Below are positions 1-8,288 of a stretch of DNA of 64,000 nucleotides, in pieces. The stretch covers positions 1,414,001-1,478,000 of the forward strand of contig NZ_CP041402.1 in NCBI RefSeq assembly GCF_007018905.1. The letters run 5' to 3'. This DNA comes from Tardiphaga sp. vice304. GTDB lineage: Bacteria; Pseudomonadota; Alphaproteobacteria; Rhizobiales; Xanthobacteraceae. The first letter of the stretch is position 1; every line of letters starts with the position of its first letter. The notes below the pieces were generated by a model. That model searched no databases. It was given only the letters and a program-made list of their open reading frames with translations, and was not told where the DNA came from. Position numbers and translations under genes: made by a program.

Positions 1-252
1 GTCGGCCTCGTGAAGAACGCGCCGGACAAGGACAAGGCCAAGAAGGTCATCGACTATCTGCTGTCCGACAAGGGTCAGGCGATCTGGACCAACGCCTATC
101 TGCGCCCGGCTCGCAAGATCGAGCTGCCGGAAGCGGTCAAGGCCAAGTTCCTGCCGGACAGCGAATACGCTCGTGCCAAGAGCGTCGACTGGGGCAAGAT
201 GGAGCTCGCGCAAAAGGGCTTCACCGATCGCTACCTCGCGGACGTCCGTTGA
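1..252 (+). CDS. ABC transporter substrate-binding protein, C-terminal part
   Basis: The frame is open from the first base and ends at the TGA at 250-252, so only the last 83 residues are present. The text (a lysine/aspartate-rich helix followed by a 'GQAIWTNAYLRPAR' type stretch) matches the C-terminal lobe of periplasmic binding proteins of the iron/2-aminoethylphosphonate/spermidine class. Two permeases and an ATPase follow in the same direction, so this is the binding component of that importer. The ligand cannot be read from this fragment; the adjacent GpdQ-like phosphodiesterase suggests a phosphorylated organic compound (inference). Confidence 0.75.
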   Translation, partial: VGLVKNAPDKDKAKKVIDYLLSDKGQAIWTNAYLRPARKIELPEAVKAKFLPDSEYARAKSVDWGKMELAQKGFTDRYLADVR

Positions 253-279
253 TCCCAGTGAATACGGTTATTGCTATCG

Positions 280-306
280 GGTGCCCCGTGAGCGGGGCAC
301 CGTTTT
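280..306 (+). terminator. Hairpin between binding-protein and permease genes
   Basis: A perfect 9-bp stem (280-288 pairs with 293-301) with a TGAG loop is followed by GTTTT. It lies between the binding-protein stop and the first permease start. This arrangement is common in ABC operons, where a partial terminator or 3' stabiliser lets the binding protein be made in excess over the membrane parts. Confidence 0.6.
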
Positions 307-309
307 CCC

Positions 310-1125
310 ATGTCGCATAAATCCTTCGTCTGGCTGTGCCTGCTGCCACTGGTAGTGGTGACCGCTGCCTTCTTCCTGCTGCCGATGGCGCAATTGCTGG
401 TGGTCGGCGCGTCAGGCCCGCGTGGCCTAGGTGCCTATCTCGCCATTCTCACCGAGCCGCGTTATCGCGCCACGCTGATCAATACCGTGGTGCTGGCGGC
501 GGCAACGACGCTGGTCACCCTGGTGGTTGCAACGATCGCGGGGCTGTTTCTGCAGCGCCAGCGGTTTCCCGGTCGCGCGGTGCTGATCGCGATGCTGACG
601 TTTCCGCTGGCGTTTCCCGGCGTGGTGATCGGCTTCCTGATCATCCTGCTGGCCGGCCGCCAGGGGTTGATCGGCGCGATCTCGCAGGCGGTGAGCGGCG
701 AGAAGATCGTGTTTGCCTATTCGATCTTCGGGTTGTTTCTTGGCTATCTGTACTTCTCGATCCCGCGCGTGATCCTCACCATCATGGCGGCGGTGCAGAA
801 GCTCGATGCCGGACTGGAGGAAGCGGCGCGCTCGCTCGGCGCCAGCCCATGGGCCGTGCAGCGCGACGTCGTGCTGCCGGCGCTGGGCCCAGCCTTCGTC
901 GCCTCCGGCGCGATCGCTTTCGCTACCGCGATGGGTGCGTTCGGCACCGCGTTCACGCTGGCCACCAATATCGATGTGTTGCCGATGCTGATCTATACCG
1001 AGTTCACGCTCGCGGCGAACTTCTCGATCTCGGCGGCGCTGTCGATCGGGCTGGGCCTGATCGCTTGGGCGATCCTCGCGCTGGCGCGTTCGTTCAGCGG
1101 CAGCGCCGTCGCGGCGGCGGGCTAG
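310..1125 (+). CDS. ABC transporter permease (BPD-type, first subunit)
   Basis: 271-residue inner-membrane protein with about six hydrophobic segments. The cytoplasmic EAA loop that contacts the ATPase is visible around residues 175-195 (EEAARSLGASPWAVQRDVVLP). It resembles the PotB/ThiP/PhnU-like permeases of the iron, polyamine and 2-aminoethylphosphonate importers. It starts at ATG 310 just after a hairpin, with no strong Shine-Dalgarno sequence, and is followed after 3 nt by the second permease. The substrate is not determined by the sequence. Confidence 0.85.
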   Translation: MSHKSFVWLCLLPLVVVTAAFFLLPMAQLLVVGASGPRGLGAYLAILTEPRYRATLINTVVLAAATTLVTLVVATIAGLFLQRQRFPGRAVLIAMLTFPLAFPGVVIGFLIILLAGRQGLIGAISQAVSGEKIVFAYSIFGLFLGYLYFSIPRVILTIMAAVQKLDAGLEEAARSLGASPWAVQRDVVLPALGPAFVASGAIAFATAMGAFGTAFTLATNIDVLPMLIYTEFTLAANFSISAALSIGLGLIAWAILALARSFSGSAVAAAG

Positions 1126-1128
1126 GCC

Positions 1129-1914
1129 ATGCGCGATCGCCTGATCTTCATCGGCCAACTTGGCTTCACGCTGCTCATCGCCGCCTTCCTCGTGGTGCCG
1201 GTGATCCTGTCGCTGATGGCCGGTGTCACCGTCAACTACTTCCGCGGCATTTTCTCCGGCGTCACCCTGCAATGGGTAATGCAGGTGTGGGATCTCTATG
1301 CCGGAGAGATATTGCTGTCCTTCGTGATCGCCATCGCGACGTTGCTCGTCACGCTCGTCATCGGCGTGCCCGCGGCCTATGCGCTGCATGTGCGCGGCGG
1401 AAGATTGTCGCGGGTGATCGAGGAGATCATCACGCTGCCGCTGGCGATCCCCGGCCTCGCCATCGCGCTGGCGCTGCTGTTGACCTATGGCGGGTTCGGC
1501 GACTTCCGCCGCTCGTGGCTGTTCATCCTCGCTGGCCATGTCGTGTTCACGATGCCGTTCATGGTGCGCTCGGTGATGGCGGTGTTCGGTAGCATCGACG
1601 TCAAGACGCTGGACGAGGGCGCAGCCTCGCTCGGCGCCTCGCCGTGGCCGCGGTTTTGCAACGTCATCGTGCCCAACGCGATGCCCGGCATCGTGGCGGG
1701 CTCGCTGATGGTGGTGACGCTGTCGCTCGGCGAGTTCAACCTGACCTGGATGCTGCACACGCCGCTGACCAAGACGCTGCCGGTTGGCCTCGCCGACGCC
1801 TATGCCTCGATGCGGCTCGAAGTGGCGTCCGCCTACACCCTGATTTTCTTTGTCATGATTGTCCCGTTGCTGGTGGCGATGCAGATGTTTGCCGACGAGG
1901 GCCAGAAGAAATGA
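1129..1914 (+). CDS. ABC transporter permease (BPD-type, second subunit)
   Basis: 261-residue inner-membrane permease with hydrophobic segments throughout and an EAA loop near residues 160-185 (DEGAASLGASPWPRF). It is the partner of the preceding permease in a heterodimeric channel. Its TGA (1912-1914) overlaps the ATG of the ATPase gene (1911-1913), the classic sign of translational coupling. Family resemblance is to PotC/PhnV-type subunits; the ligand is unknown. Confidence 0.85.
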   Translation: MRDRLIFIGQLGFTLLIAAFLVVPVILSLMAGVTVNYFRGIFSGVTLQWVMQVWDLYAGEILLSFVIAIATLLVTLVIGVPAAYALHVRGGRLSRVIEEIITLPLAIPGLAIALALLLTYGGFGDFRRSWLFILAGHVVFTMPFMVRSVMAVFGSIDVKTLDEGAASLGASPWPRFCNVIVPNAMPGIVAGSLMVVTLSLGEFNLTWMLHTPLTKTLPVGLADAYASMRLEVASAYTLIFFVMIVPLLVAMQMFADEGQKK

Positions 1915-2972
1915 CGTCGATTGCGGGACACGGCGCCGCCGTACACATCGAGCGCTGCGGCAAGACGTTTGCCGATGGCACGCAGGCTCTGGCCCCTGCC
2001 TCGCTCGACATCGTCAGTGGCGAGACCCTGGTGCTGCTCGGCCCCTCCGGCTGCGGCAAGACCACCATGCTGCGCATCATTGCCGGGCTGGAAACGCCGG
2101 ATCCCGGCGGCCGCATCCTGTTCGATCGCAACGATATGACGGCGGTGCCGATCGAGCAACGCCAGGTCGGTATGGTGTTCCAGTCCTATGCGCTGTTCCC
2201 CAATATGAGCGTCGCTGACAATATCGGTTATGGCTTGAAGATCCGCGGCGTCGGCCGCGCCGCGCGCGACCAGCGCATCGCCGAGATGGTGGCGCTGACC
2301 AATATCGGTGGGCTCGAAAACCGCCGGATCGACCAGCTCTCCGGCGGCCAGCGCCAGCGCGTGGCGCTGGCCCGCGCGGTGGCGATCCGGCCGCGGGTGC
2401 TGCTGCTGGATGAGCCGCTGACCGCGCTCGACGCCTCGTTGCGCGACCGGCTGCGCGGCGAGCTGAACCGCTTGCTGCGCTCGCTGGGGATCACCGCGAT
2501 CTATGTGACGCATGATCAGGCCGAGGCGATGGAGCTCGGCGATCGCATCGTGGTGATGCGCAAGGGCGAGATCGCACAGATCGGCACGCCGCGCGAGGTC
2601 TACTTCGCGCCGCAGAGCCGGTTCGTGGCGGAGTTCGTCGGCGCCGCCAACATCATCGAGGCGCCGGTGGCCGAGGGGCATCTCGTGCTGCCGGGTGGAC
2701 GCCTCGAGGTCGCGGCCGCAGCAAATGCTGCGGCCGCAACCGCCATGATCCGGCCGGAGACGATCGGGATCATCGACGCTGCGGAGGCCTCGCTGTGCGG
2801 CCTCGTCGACAGCGTCAGTTTCATTGGCGACAAGCAGCGCCTCGTCGTGACCGGCGCGGCGGACCGGCCGCTCACCGTCGATGCACCCAATACCATTTGC
2901 GTGAAAAACGGCGACCGCGTCGGCCTGTCGATCGCGCGTGACGCCGTGCGGCTGCTACCAAGCGAGGACTGA
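1911..2972 (+). CDS. ABC transporter ATP-binding protein
   Basis: 353-residue nucleotide-binding subunit. Walker A lies at residues 44-51 (GPSGCGKT), the signature at 143-150 (LSGGQRQR) and Walker B at about 164-169 (LLLDEP), followed by a C-terminal TOBE-like region. This is the PotA/FbpC/PhnT type of ATPase. ATG 1911 was chosen because it overlaps the upstream stop and gives a normal N-terminus; the open frame extends further upstream only as antisense-like sequence. The stop overlaps the ATG of the phosphodiesterase by one base, so transporter and phosphodiesterase are one operon. Confidence 0.88.
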   Translation: MTSIAGHGAAVHIERCGKTFADGTQALAPASLDIVSGETLVLLGPSGCGKTTMLRIIAGLETPDPGGRILFDRNDMTAVPIEQRQVGMVFQSYALFPNMSVADNIGYGLKIRGVGRAARDQRIAEMVALTNIGGLENRRIDQLSGGQRQRVALARAVAIRPRVLLLDEPLTALDASLRDRLRGELNRLLRSLGITAIYVTHDQAEAMELGDRIVVMRKGEIAQIGTPREVYFAPQSRFVAEFVGAANIIEAPVAEGHLVLPGGRLEVAAAANAAAATAMIRPETIGIIDAAEASLCGLVDSVSFIGDKQRLVVTGAADRPLTVDAPNTICVKNGDRVGLSIARDAVRLLPSED

Positions 2973-3808
2973 TGTCGTCAAAACCCATCCTGATTGCGCA
3001 GATCTCCGACCTGCATATCAAGGCGCCCGGCGAACTGGCCTATGGCCGGGTCGATACCGCGGCGGCGCTGCAGCGCTGCGTCGCGGCGTTGAACGAGTTG
3101 CAGCCGCGCCCCGATCTGGTGGTGATCTCCGGCGATCTCGTCGATACGCCGACGCCCGGACAATACGACCACCTCAAGCGCCTGCTGGCGCCGCTGGCCA
3201 TTCCGTTCATCGGCATTCCCGGCAACCATGATTCCCGCGCCATGATGCGCACGGCATTTCCCGACTGGAAGTATGCCGGGCCCGACGCGCTCGATCAGGT
3301 CGTGAATATCGGCGGCCTCGATATCATCCTGCTGGATTCCAGCGTCGACGCGAAACCGCATGGCGAGCTCGAAATGGCAAGCCTGCAATGGCTCGACGCT
3401 ACGCTGGCCAGGTCGAGCGAGGCTCCGGCCCTGATCTTCCTGCATCATCCGCCGTTCCGTACCGGGATCGGGCATATGGACGTGCAGAACCTGCTTAATG
3501 CCGATGCGCTGGCGGCGATCGTGACGCGGCATCCGCGCGTGCAGGGCATTGCCGCCGGCCACGTCCACCGCGCCACGCTGACGTCCTTCGCAGGCGTCCC
3601 GGCCACGATCTGCCCGGCGCCCAACCATGCCGTGGCGCTCGATCTCCGCGCGCTGTTGCCGCCATCCTTCATCGTCGAGCCGCCGGCGTTTCATCTTCAT
3701 GTCTGGTTTCCCGGCGAGGGCTTCGGCCACGTCGTTACCCACAGCGTCCCGATCGGGGCGTTCGACGGCCCGCATCCGTTCTTCGGGCCGGACGGAAAAT
3801 TGCTCTGA
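2972..3808 (+). CDS. GpdQ-like glycerophosphodiesterase / metallophosphoesterase
   Basis: 278-residue binuclear metallophosphoesterase of the Icc/GpdQ family. Metal ligands are visible in order: D13 and H15 (ISDLHI), G54-D55 (SGDLVD), N85-H86-D87 (GNHD), H158 (LHHPP), and H197/H199 (GHVH). Family members hydrolyse phosphodiesters such as glycerophosphocholine or glycerophosphoethanolamine, or cyclic AMP. The wording around the first motif and the GNHD block resembles GpdQ more than CpdA. It overlaps the ATPase stop by one base, so it probably acts on what the importer brings in. No signal peptide, hence cytoplasmic. The exact substrate is inference. Confidence 0.78.
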   Translation: MSSKPILIAQISDLHIKAPGELAYGRVDTAAALQRCVAALNELQPRPDLVVISGDLVDTPTPGQYDHLKRLLAPLAIPFIGIPGNHDSRAMMRTAFPDWKYAGPDALDQVVNIGGLDIILLDSSVDAKPHGELEMASLQWLDATLARSSEAPALIFLHHPPFRTGIGHMDVQNLLNADALAAIVTRHPRVQGIAAGHVHRATLTSFAGVPATICPAPNHAVALDLRALLPPSFIVEPPAFHLHVWFPGEGFGHVVTHSVPIGAFDGPHPFFGPDGKLL

Positions 3809-3883
3809 TCCCGTTCCGTTTACGCGGATGTCATGGCAACCTGTCACACAGCGAACAGATGCGCCGCTGAGCGCAATGTCACC

Positions 3884-4879
3884 ATGGAGATTCCGCTGCG
3901 CGGCTTGGACAGGCTCAAGGCGATCGGCAGAAAGCTCGGCTGGAAGAGCCTTGGCTTCTGCATCAGCCTCGCGATCGCCACCTTTGCGTTCATATCCCTC
4001 AGCCAAGCGCTGAAGGGCGTCGATTTCGCCGAAGTCCTCGCTGCGATGCGGCAGACCGCGCCGGCCGCGATGGCACTGTCGCTCGGGCTGGTCGCGGTAT
4101 CCTATGCCAGCCTGACGCTGTATGACCGGCTGGCGCTGGTGCTGATCGGGCGCGGCGACATTCCGTTCCGGATTGCCGCGCTGGCCAGCTTCACCTCCTA
4201 TCCGATCGCTCACGGCACCGGCGCGGTGCTGCTGGTCTCCTCCGCGATCCGCTACCGCATCTATGCGCCGCACGGCATCGGCGCCGGCGACGTCGCGCGG
4301 ATCTGCTTCCTGACCGGACTGACCTTCTGGCTCGGCAATCTCACCGCGCTCGGCCTCAGCGTGCTGTATGAGCCGGACGCCATCAGCCGGATCGATCATC
4401 TGTCACCCACGGCCAACAGCGCCATCGCTTTGGCGATCCTCGCCGGCATCGTGTTCTACGTGTGCTGGACCTGGAACGGCAGCCGCCAGATGGGCCGCCG
4501 CAAATGGGCGGTGCCGCTGCCTAGCGGGCGCAACGTGTTCCTGCAGATCGGCATTGGCCTGTTCGATCTCGGCACCGCGGCGCTGGCGATGTATGTGTTG
4601 ATGCCGGCCGGGATGGATGTCGGCATTGCCCGCGTCGTCGTGGTGTTCATCGCCGCGACATTGCTGGGCTTCGCCAGCCATGCGCCGGCCGGGATCGGCG
4701 TCTTCGATGCGACCATCCTGATCGGACTGGGCGGCGCGCATAACGAACAGCTGCTGGCGACGCTGCTGCTGTTCCGGCTGTTCTATCACCTCGTCCCGTT
4801 CGTGCTGTCGCTGCTACTGTTCGGCGCGGTCGAAGCCTGGCGCAATGCCGTGCGCCGCGGCGTCAGTCCGGCCGGTTAG
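3884..4879 (+). CDS. YbhN/UPF0104 family lysylphosphatidylglycerol synthase-like membrane protein
   Basis: About 331 residues with roughly eight hydrophobic segments, matching the flippase-like transmembrane domain found in MprF and in stand-alone YbhN/UPF0104 proteins. No catalytic aminoacyltransferase domain is attached. Start is uncertain: ATG 3884 gives a basic N-terminus (MEIPLRGLDRLK), while an upstream ATG at 3833 would add 17 poorly convincing residues. Members are thought to handle or translocate membrane lipids. The gene lies between a glycerophosphodiesterase and the betaine-lipid pair and its end overlaps the end of btaB by 17 bp, tail to tail. A role in lipid trafficking is inferred. 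Confidence 0.7.
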   Translation: MEIPLRGLDRLKAIGRKLGWKSLGFCISLAIATFAFISLSQALKGVDFAEVLAAMRQTAPAAMALSLGLVAVSYASLTLYDRLALVLIGRGDIPFRIAALASFTSYPIAHGTGAVLLVSSAIRYRIYAPHGIGAGDVARICFLTGLTFWLGNLTALGLSVLYEPDAISRIDHLSPTANSAIALAILAGIVFYVCWTWNGSRQMGRRKWAVPLPSGRNVFLQIGIGLFDLGTAALAMYVLMPAGMDVGIARVVVVFIAATLLGFASHAPAGIGVFDATILIGLGGAHNEQLLATLLLFRLFYHLVPFVLSLLLFGAVEAWRNAVRRGVSPAG

Positions 4880-5564
4880 GTAGCGTCAGCACCGCGGACT
4901 GCGCGTAGCCGCAGTAGGGCCGCTCGAAGGTGAGGCGCGCGCCGGCTTTGGCGGCGAGGGCTTCCAGCGCACTTTGCAGCGAGCGGCGCGGCGTGACGTC
5001 GAATAGCGCCAGCCAGCGCAGCAGTACGGCGCGGGCGATTCGCGGCAGCCGTTCCTGATGTCCGAAATCGACGATGTGCAACTGGCCGCCCGGTTTCAGG
5101 CGCAGCACGGCCTGGTCGAGCACGGCGTGCCAGTCGGGGATCATCGACAGGCTGTAGGAGATCATCGCATGATCGAAAGCGGCGACCTCGAACAAGGCGG
5201 CGGGATCGAACGAGGTGGCATCGCCATGCGCGACGCGAATCCGACCGTTGAGGCGGTGGCGCTCCGTCGCGGCGATCGCTGTCGTCAGCATCTCGGTGGA
5301 GACGTCGATCCCGTAGAAATGCGCGGCCGGATATTTCCGGGCGGCCTGCACCAGATTGCGACCGGTGCCGCAGCCGATCTCCAGCACCATGGCGCCTGCG
5401 GCCGGCTGGATACGATCGATCATTTCGTCGCGGCCGAGCAAATAATAACGCCTCGTCGCGTCATAGATGTAGCGCTGCCAGCGGTACATCCGGTTCATGC
5501 GGCCGGTGGCTTCGCTCTGCCATAGCGAGGTCTCGGCGTCGTCGAAATCGGAAATCGAGCTCAT
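4863..5564 (-). CDS. btaB: BtaB, SAM-dependent N-methyltransferase for betaine lipid
   Basis: 233-residue class I methyltransferase. The SAM-binding glycine motif is at residues 60-70 (VLEIGCGTGRN), preceded by an aromatic N-terminus typical of BtaB (RWQRYIYDATRRYYLLGRD). In the known pathway BtaB methylates diacylglyceryl-homoserine three times to give diacylglyceryl-trimethylhomoserine (DGTS), a phosphorus-free replacement for phosphatidylcholine. Identification rests on this sequence plus the divergent btaA 153 bp away. Likely induced under phosphate starvation, as in other alphaproteobacteria (known for the family, not shown here). Confidence 0.85.
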   Translation of the reverse strand: MSSISDFDDAETSLWQSEATGRMNRMYRWQRYIYDATRRYYLLGRDEMIDRIQPAAGAMVLEIGCGTGRNLVQAARKYPAAHFYGIDVSTEMLTTAIAATERHRLNGRIRVAHGDATSFDPAALFEVAAFDHAMISYSLSMIPDWHAVLDQAVLRLKPGGQLHIVDFGHQERLPRIARAVLLRWLALFDVTPRRSLQSALEALAAKAGARLTFERPYCGYAQSAVLTLPNRPD

Positions 5565-5717
5565 GGCGTCCCTCTCGCAGCAGCCGGCGCAAAACTAATG
5601 TTTTCCACCGCTTCGCGACGCGGGTGTGACAGTGCGCGAAGCGCAGCAGCGGAAGCTCTGTCGCAAAACCGCAGCCTGCCCTTGGTAAAAGTTTCAAAGG
5701 GTCGATTCGAGGAAACG

Positions 5718-6932
5718 ATGAACACGCATTTGATCACCGACGCCGTGCGTAACAGCCGCGCCAGCGAAGAGGCCGGCATCTGGGACCGGCTGTTTGCCTT
5801 CTGGTTTCGCCGCCTCGTCTACACCCAGATCTGGGAAGACCCCGAAGCCGACCTCGCAGCATTGCAGCTTGCGCCCGGCGCCACCATCGTCACGATTTCC
5901 AGCGGCGGCTGCAACGCGCTGTCCTACCTCGCGGCGAAGCCGGCGCAGATATTTGCCGTCGATCTCAACGAGGCGCATCTGTCGCTGCTCAAGCTGAAAC
6001 TCGCCGGCCTGCGCGCGCTGCCAAATTATGCACAGTTCTGGCAGTTCTTCGGCGAGGGCTCGTCGCCCGCCAACGCCAAACTGTATGACTTCCGGCTGCG
6101 CCCGGTGCTGGACGCCGAGGCGCGTGGCTATTGGGACGAACGCGACATCCGCGGGCGGCCGCGCTCCAATTACTTCACCGACGGCTTTTATCGCCACGGT
6201 GCGCTCGGCCGCTTCATCGGCTTTGCGCATCAGCTCGCCAAAATCTTCCGCATCGACCTCGCGGTGCTGCTGCAGGACGATGCCCGTTCGCCGGCCCGGC
6301 AGGCCGCGATGCAGAGGCTGCATGGCCTGTTTCATTCCCGGCTGGCGCGTCTGATCACGCGGATGCCGGCGCTTTTGTTCAGCCTCGGCATTCCGCCGCA
6401 GCAGCGCGAGCTGTTGGGCGGCGGTCAGCCGCTCAACGAGGTGCTGCACCAGCGCCTGTTGGCCCTGATCGATGTCCATCCCAACCAGACCAATTATTTC
6501 GCCTGGCAGGCGCTGGCCCGCCGCTATCCCGGCCCCGGCGACACCTGCCTGCCGCTGTATCTGCAGCAGTGCCGTTTCGCCGACATGCAACGCGCCGCCG
6601 GTCGGGTGACGCCGGTGCATGCCAATCTGCGCGTCTTCCTGGAGGCGCAGCCGGCGCGGCAGGTCAACGCCGTGGTGCTGCTGGATTCGCAGGACTGGAT
6701 GGCGCCGGATGAAATCCGCGCGCTGTGGAACGCGATCGATCGTGCCGGCCATGACGACGTCCGCGTGATCTTCCGCACCGCCGGCGCGAAATCGCCGCTG
6801 GATGGCCCCGAATTGTCGTCGCTGCAGGCGACCTGGCAGCGCGACGATGCCGCGAGCAGCAAAGCGCTGGCCGCCGACCGCTCCGGCATCTATGGCGGCT
6901 TCCATCTCTACCGGCGCGCTGCTGCGGCCTGA
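5718..6932 (+). CDS. btaA: BtaA, SAM:diacylglycerol 3-amino-3-carboxypropyl transferase
   Basis: 404-residue DUF3419-family protein. It transfers the 3-amino-3-carboxypropyl group of SAM to diacylglycerol, the first step of DGTS synthesis. Diagnostic text includes the YTQIWEDPE block at residues 35-43, the serine/glycine-rich SAM-binding turn at 59-66 (TISSGGCN) and the acidic position D82 (AVDLNEAH). Start ATG 5718 is preceded by GAGGAAA at good spacing; the frame stays open further upstream without conserved text. It diverges from btaB, so both share the 5565-5717 control region. Confidence 0.9.
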   Translation: MNTHLITDAVRNSRASEEAGIWDRLFAFWFRRLVYTQIWEDPEADLAALQLAPGATIVTISSGGCNALSYLAAKPAQIFAVDLNEAHLSLLKLKLAGLRALPNYAQFWQFFGEGSSPANAKLYDFRLRPVLDAEARGYWDERDIRGRPRSNYFTDGFYRHGALGRFIGFAHQLAKIFRIDLAVLLQDDARSPARQAAMQRLHGLFHSRLARLITRMPALLFSLGIPPQQRELLGGGQPLNEVLHQRLLALIDVHPNQTNYFAWQALARRYPGPGDTCLPLYLQQCRFADMQRAAGRVTPVHANLRVFLEAQPARQVNAVVLLDSQDWMAPDEIRALWNAIDRAGHDDVRVIFRTAGAKSPLDGPELSSLQATWQRDDAASSKALAADRSGIYGGFHLYRRAAAA

Positions 6933-6956
6933 CCGGCGATTGGGGGTGATTGCGTC

Positions 6957-6993
6957 GCGGCCCTCGGCAAGGTAATCGCCGGGCGAGGGCCGC
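6957..6993 (+). terminator. Hairpin after btaA
   Basis: A perfect 10-bp inverted repeat (6957-6966 with 6984-6993, GCGGCCCTCG and its complement) closes a 17-nt loop, 24 bp after the btaA stop. There is no T-run, so it is a weak terminator or mRNA end stabiliser rather than a classical intrinsic terminator. Confidence 0.45.
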
Positions 6994-7028
6994 TTGCATG
7001 CGCGGCTCGCACAAGCGAGGCGCTTCCC

Positions 7029-8288
7029 ATGGCCAAGACGAACCTTCCGCTCGACGCCGACCGGCTGTGGGCCGATGTCATGGATCTGGCTGAGATCACC
7101 GATCCGGCGCGGCCCTATACAAGACGTTCGTTTACGGCGCTGTTTCTGGAAGGCCGTGAATGGGTGGACCGGCGCTTTCAGGAGGCGGGCCTGACCACGC
7201 GGATCGATACCGCTGGCAATCTGATCGGCCGTCTTGAGGGCCGCAACCCCGCGCTCGGCGTCATCGCAATCGGCTCGCACAGCGACACCGTGCCGTCCGG
7301 CGGGCGTTTCGATGGCATCGCCGGCGTGGCCACCGGCCTGGAAATCATCCGTGCGCTGCGCGATGCCGGCATTCAGCTCGATCATACGATTGAGGTGATC
7401 GACTTTCTCGCCGAGGAGCCCAGCGAATATGGTCTGTCCTGCGTCGGCAGCCGCGGCATGACCGGGTCGCTGGACGACACCATGCTGGCGCTGACCGAGC
7501 CGAGTGGCGAGACGCTGCGTGACGCGCTGGTCCGCGTCGGCGGCGATCCGAATCGGCTCGAAATGGCTAAGCGTGACGATATCCGGGCTTTTCTGGAACT
7601 GCATATCGAGCAGGGTATCGTGCTGGAATCGCAATCGCTCGATGTCGGCATCGTCACCTCGATCGTCGGCATCCGACGCCTTGAGGTGATCTTCCAGGGC
7701 GAGGCCGACCATGCTGGCACGACACCGATGGCGCTGCGCCACGACGCGCTGGTCGCCGCTGCGGCCACCGTGACGTCGGTGCGGCGTGTCGCCGAGGAAC
7801 TGGCGGTCGAAGGCACGGACTACTTCGTCGCCACCGTCGGCATTCTCGGCGTCGATCCCTCCGCCTCGAACATCGTGCCGGGCCGCTGCCGGCTGGTGAT
7901 CGACGCCCGCACCACGCAGCCCGCGCTGACGCAGCGTTTCGTCGAAATCATCGATCTTGAAAGCGCAGCGCATGCCGCTGCCGCGCGCGTTACGCGCGCG
8001 AGTTTTGCGATGCTTTCCGACGGCCCACCAGTGGCCTGCGATGCAGGCCTGCGCGCGGCGCTGCGGCAGGGAGCGGAGGATCTGGGCCTGAGTTTGACCG
8101 ATCTGCCGAGTGGCGCCGGCCATGATGCGGCGTTCATGAGCCGGATCTGTCCGTCTGCGATGATCTTCGTGCCGTGCCGCGCCGGCAAGAGTCACGCGCC
8201 GGAGGAATGGTCCGACCGCGACCAGATCGCAGCGGGCGCCGCGGCGATCTATCAGGCGGTCAAGGCGCTCGACAGCCAGATCAGATAG
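7029..8288 (+). CDS. M20-family Zn-dependent amidohydrolase (N-carbamoyl-L-amino acid hydrolase / allantoate amidohydrolase type)
   Basis: 419-residue peptidase-M20-fold hydrolase. Likely metal ligands: H84 and D95 (GSHSDTVPSGGRFDG), E129/E130 (FLAEEPSEYG), H192 (LHIEQG) and a late His in PSGAGHDAAF. This family cleaves carbamoyl or ureido groups from N-carbamoyl-L-amino acids, allantoate or beta-ureidopropionate. A complete hydantoin-type set lies 5 kb to the right and hut genes abut it, so a carbamoyl- or formyl-amino acid substrate is plausible. Its end overlaps the end of hutD by 37 bp in convergent orientation. Exact substrate unresolved. Confidence 0.75.
   Translation: MAKTNLPLDADRLWADVMDLAEITDPARPYTRRSFTALFLEGREWVDRRFQEAGLTTRIDTAGNLIGRLEGRNPALGVIAIGSHSDTVPSGGRFDGIAGVATGLEIIRALRDAGIQLDHTIEVIDFLAEEPSEYGLSCVGSRGMTGSLDDTMLALTEPSGETLRDALVRVGGDPNRLEMAKRDDIRAFLELHIEQGIVLESQSLDVGIVTSIVGIRRLEVIFQGEADHAGTTPMALRHDALVAAAATVTSVRRVAEELAVEGTDYFVATVGILGVDPSASNIVPGRCRLVIDARTTQPALTQRFVEIIDLESAAHAAAARVTRASFAMLSDGPPVACDAGLRAALRQGAEDLGLSLTDLPSGAGHDAAFMSRICPSAMIFVPCRAGKSHAPEEWSDRDQIAAGAAAIYQAVKALDSQIR

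Noticed and set aside
3828..3847. Pho-box-like pair ATGTCAT and CTGTCAC upstream of the YbhN gene
   Set aside because: The two half-sites are 13 bp apart centre to centre instead of the 11 bp of a PhoB box, so the match is not strong enough to call even though it would fit the phosphate theme.
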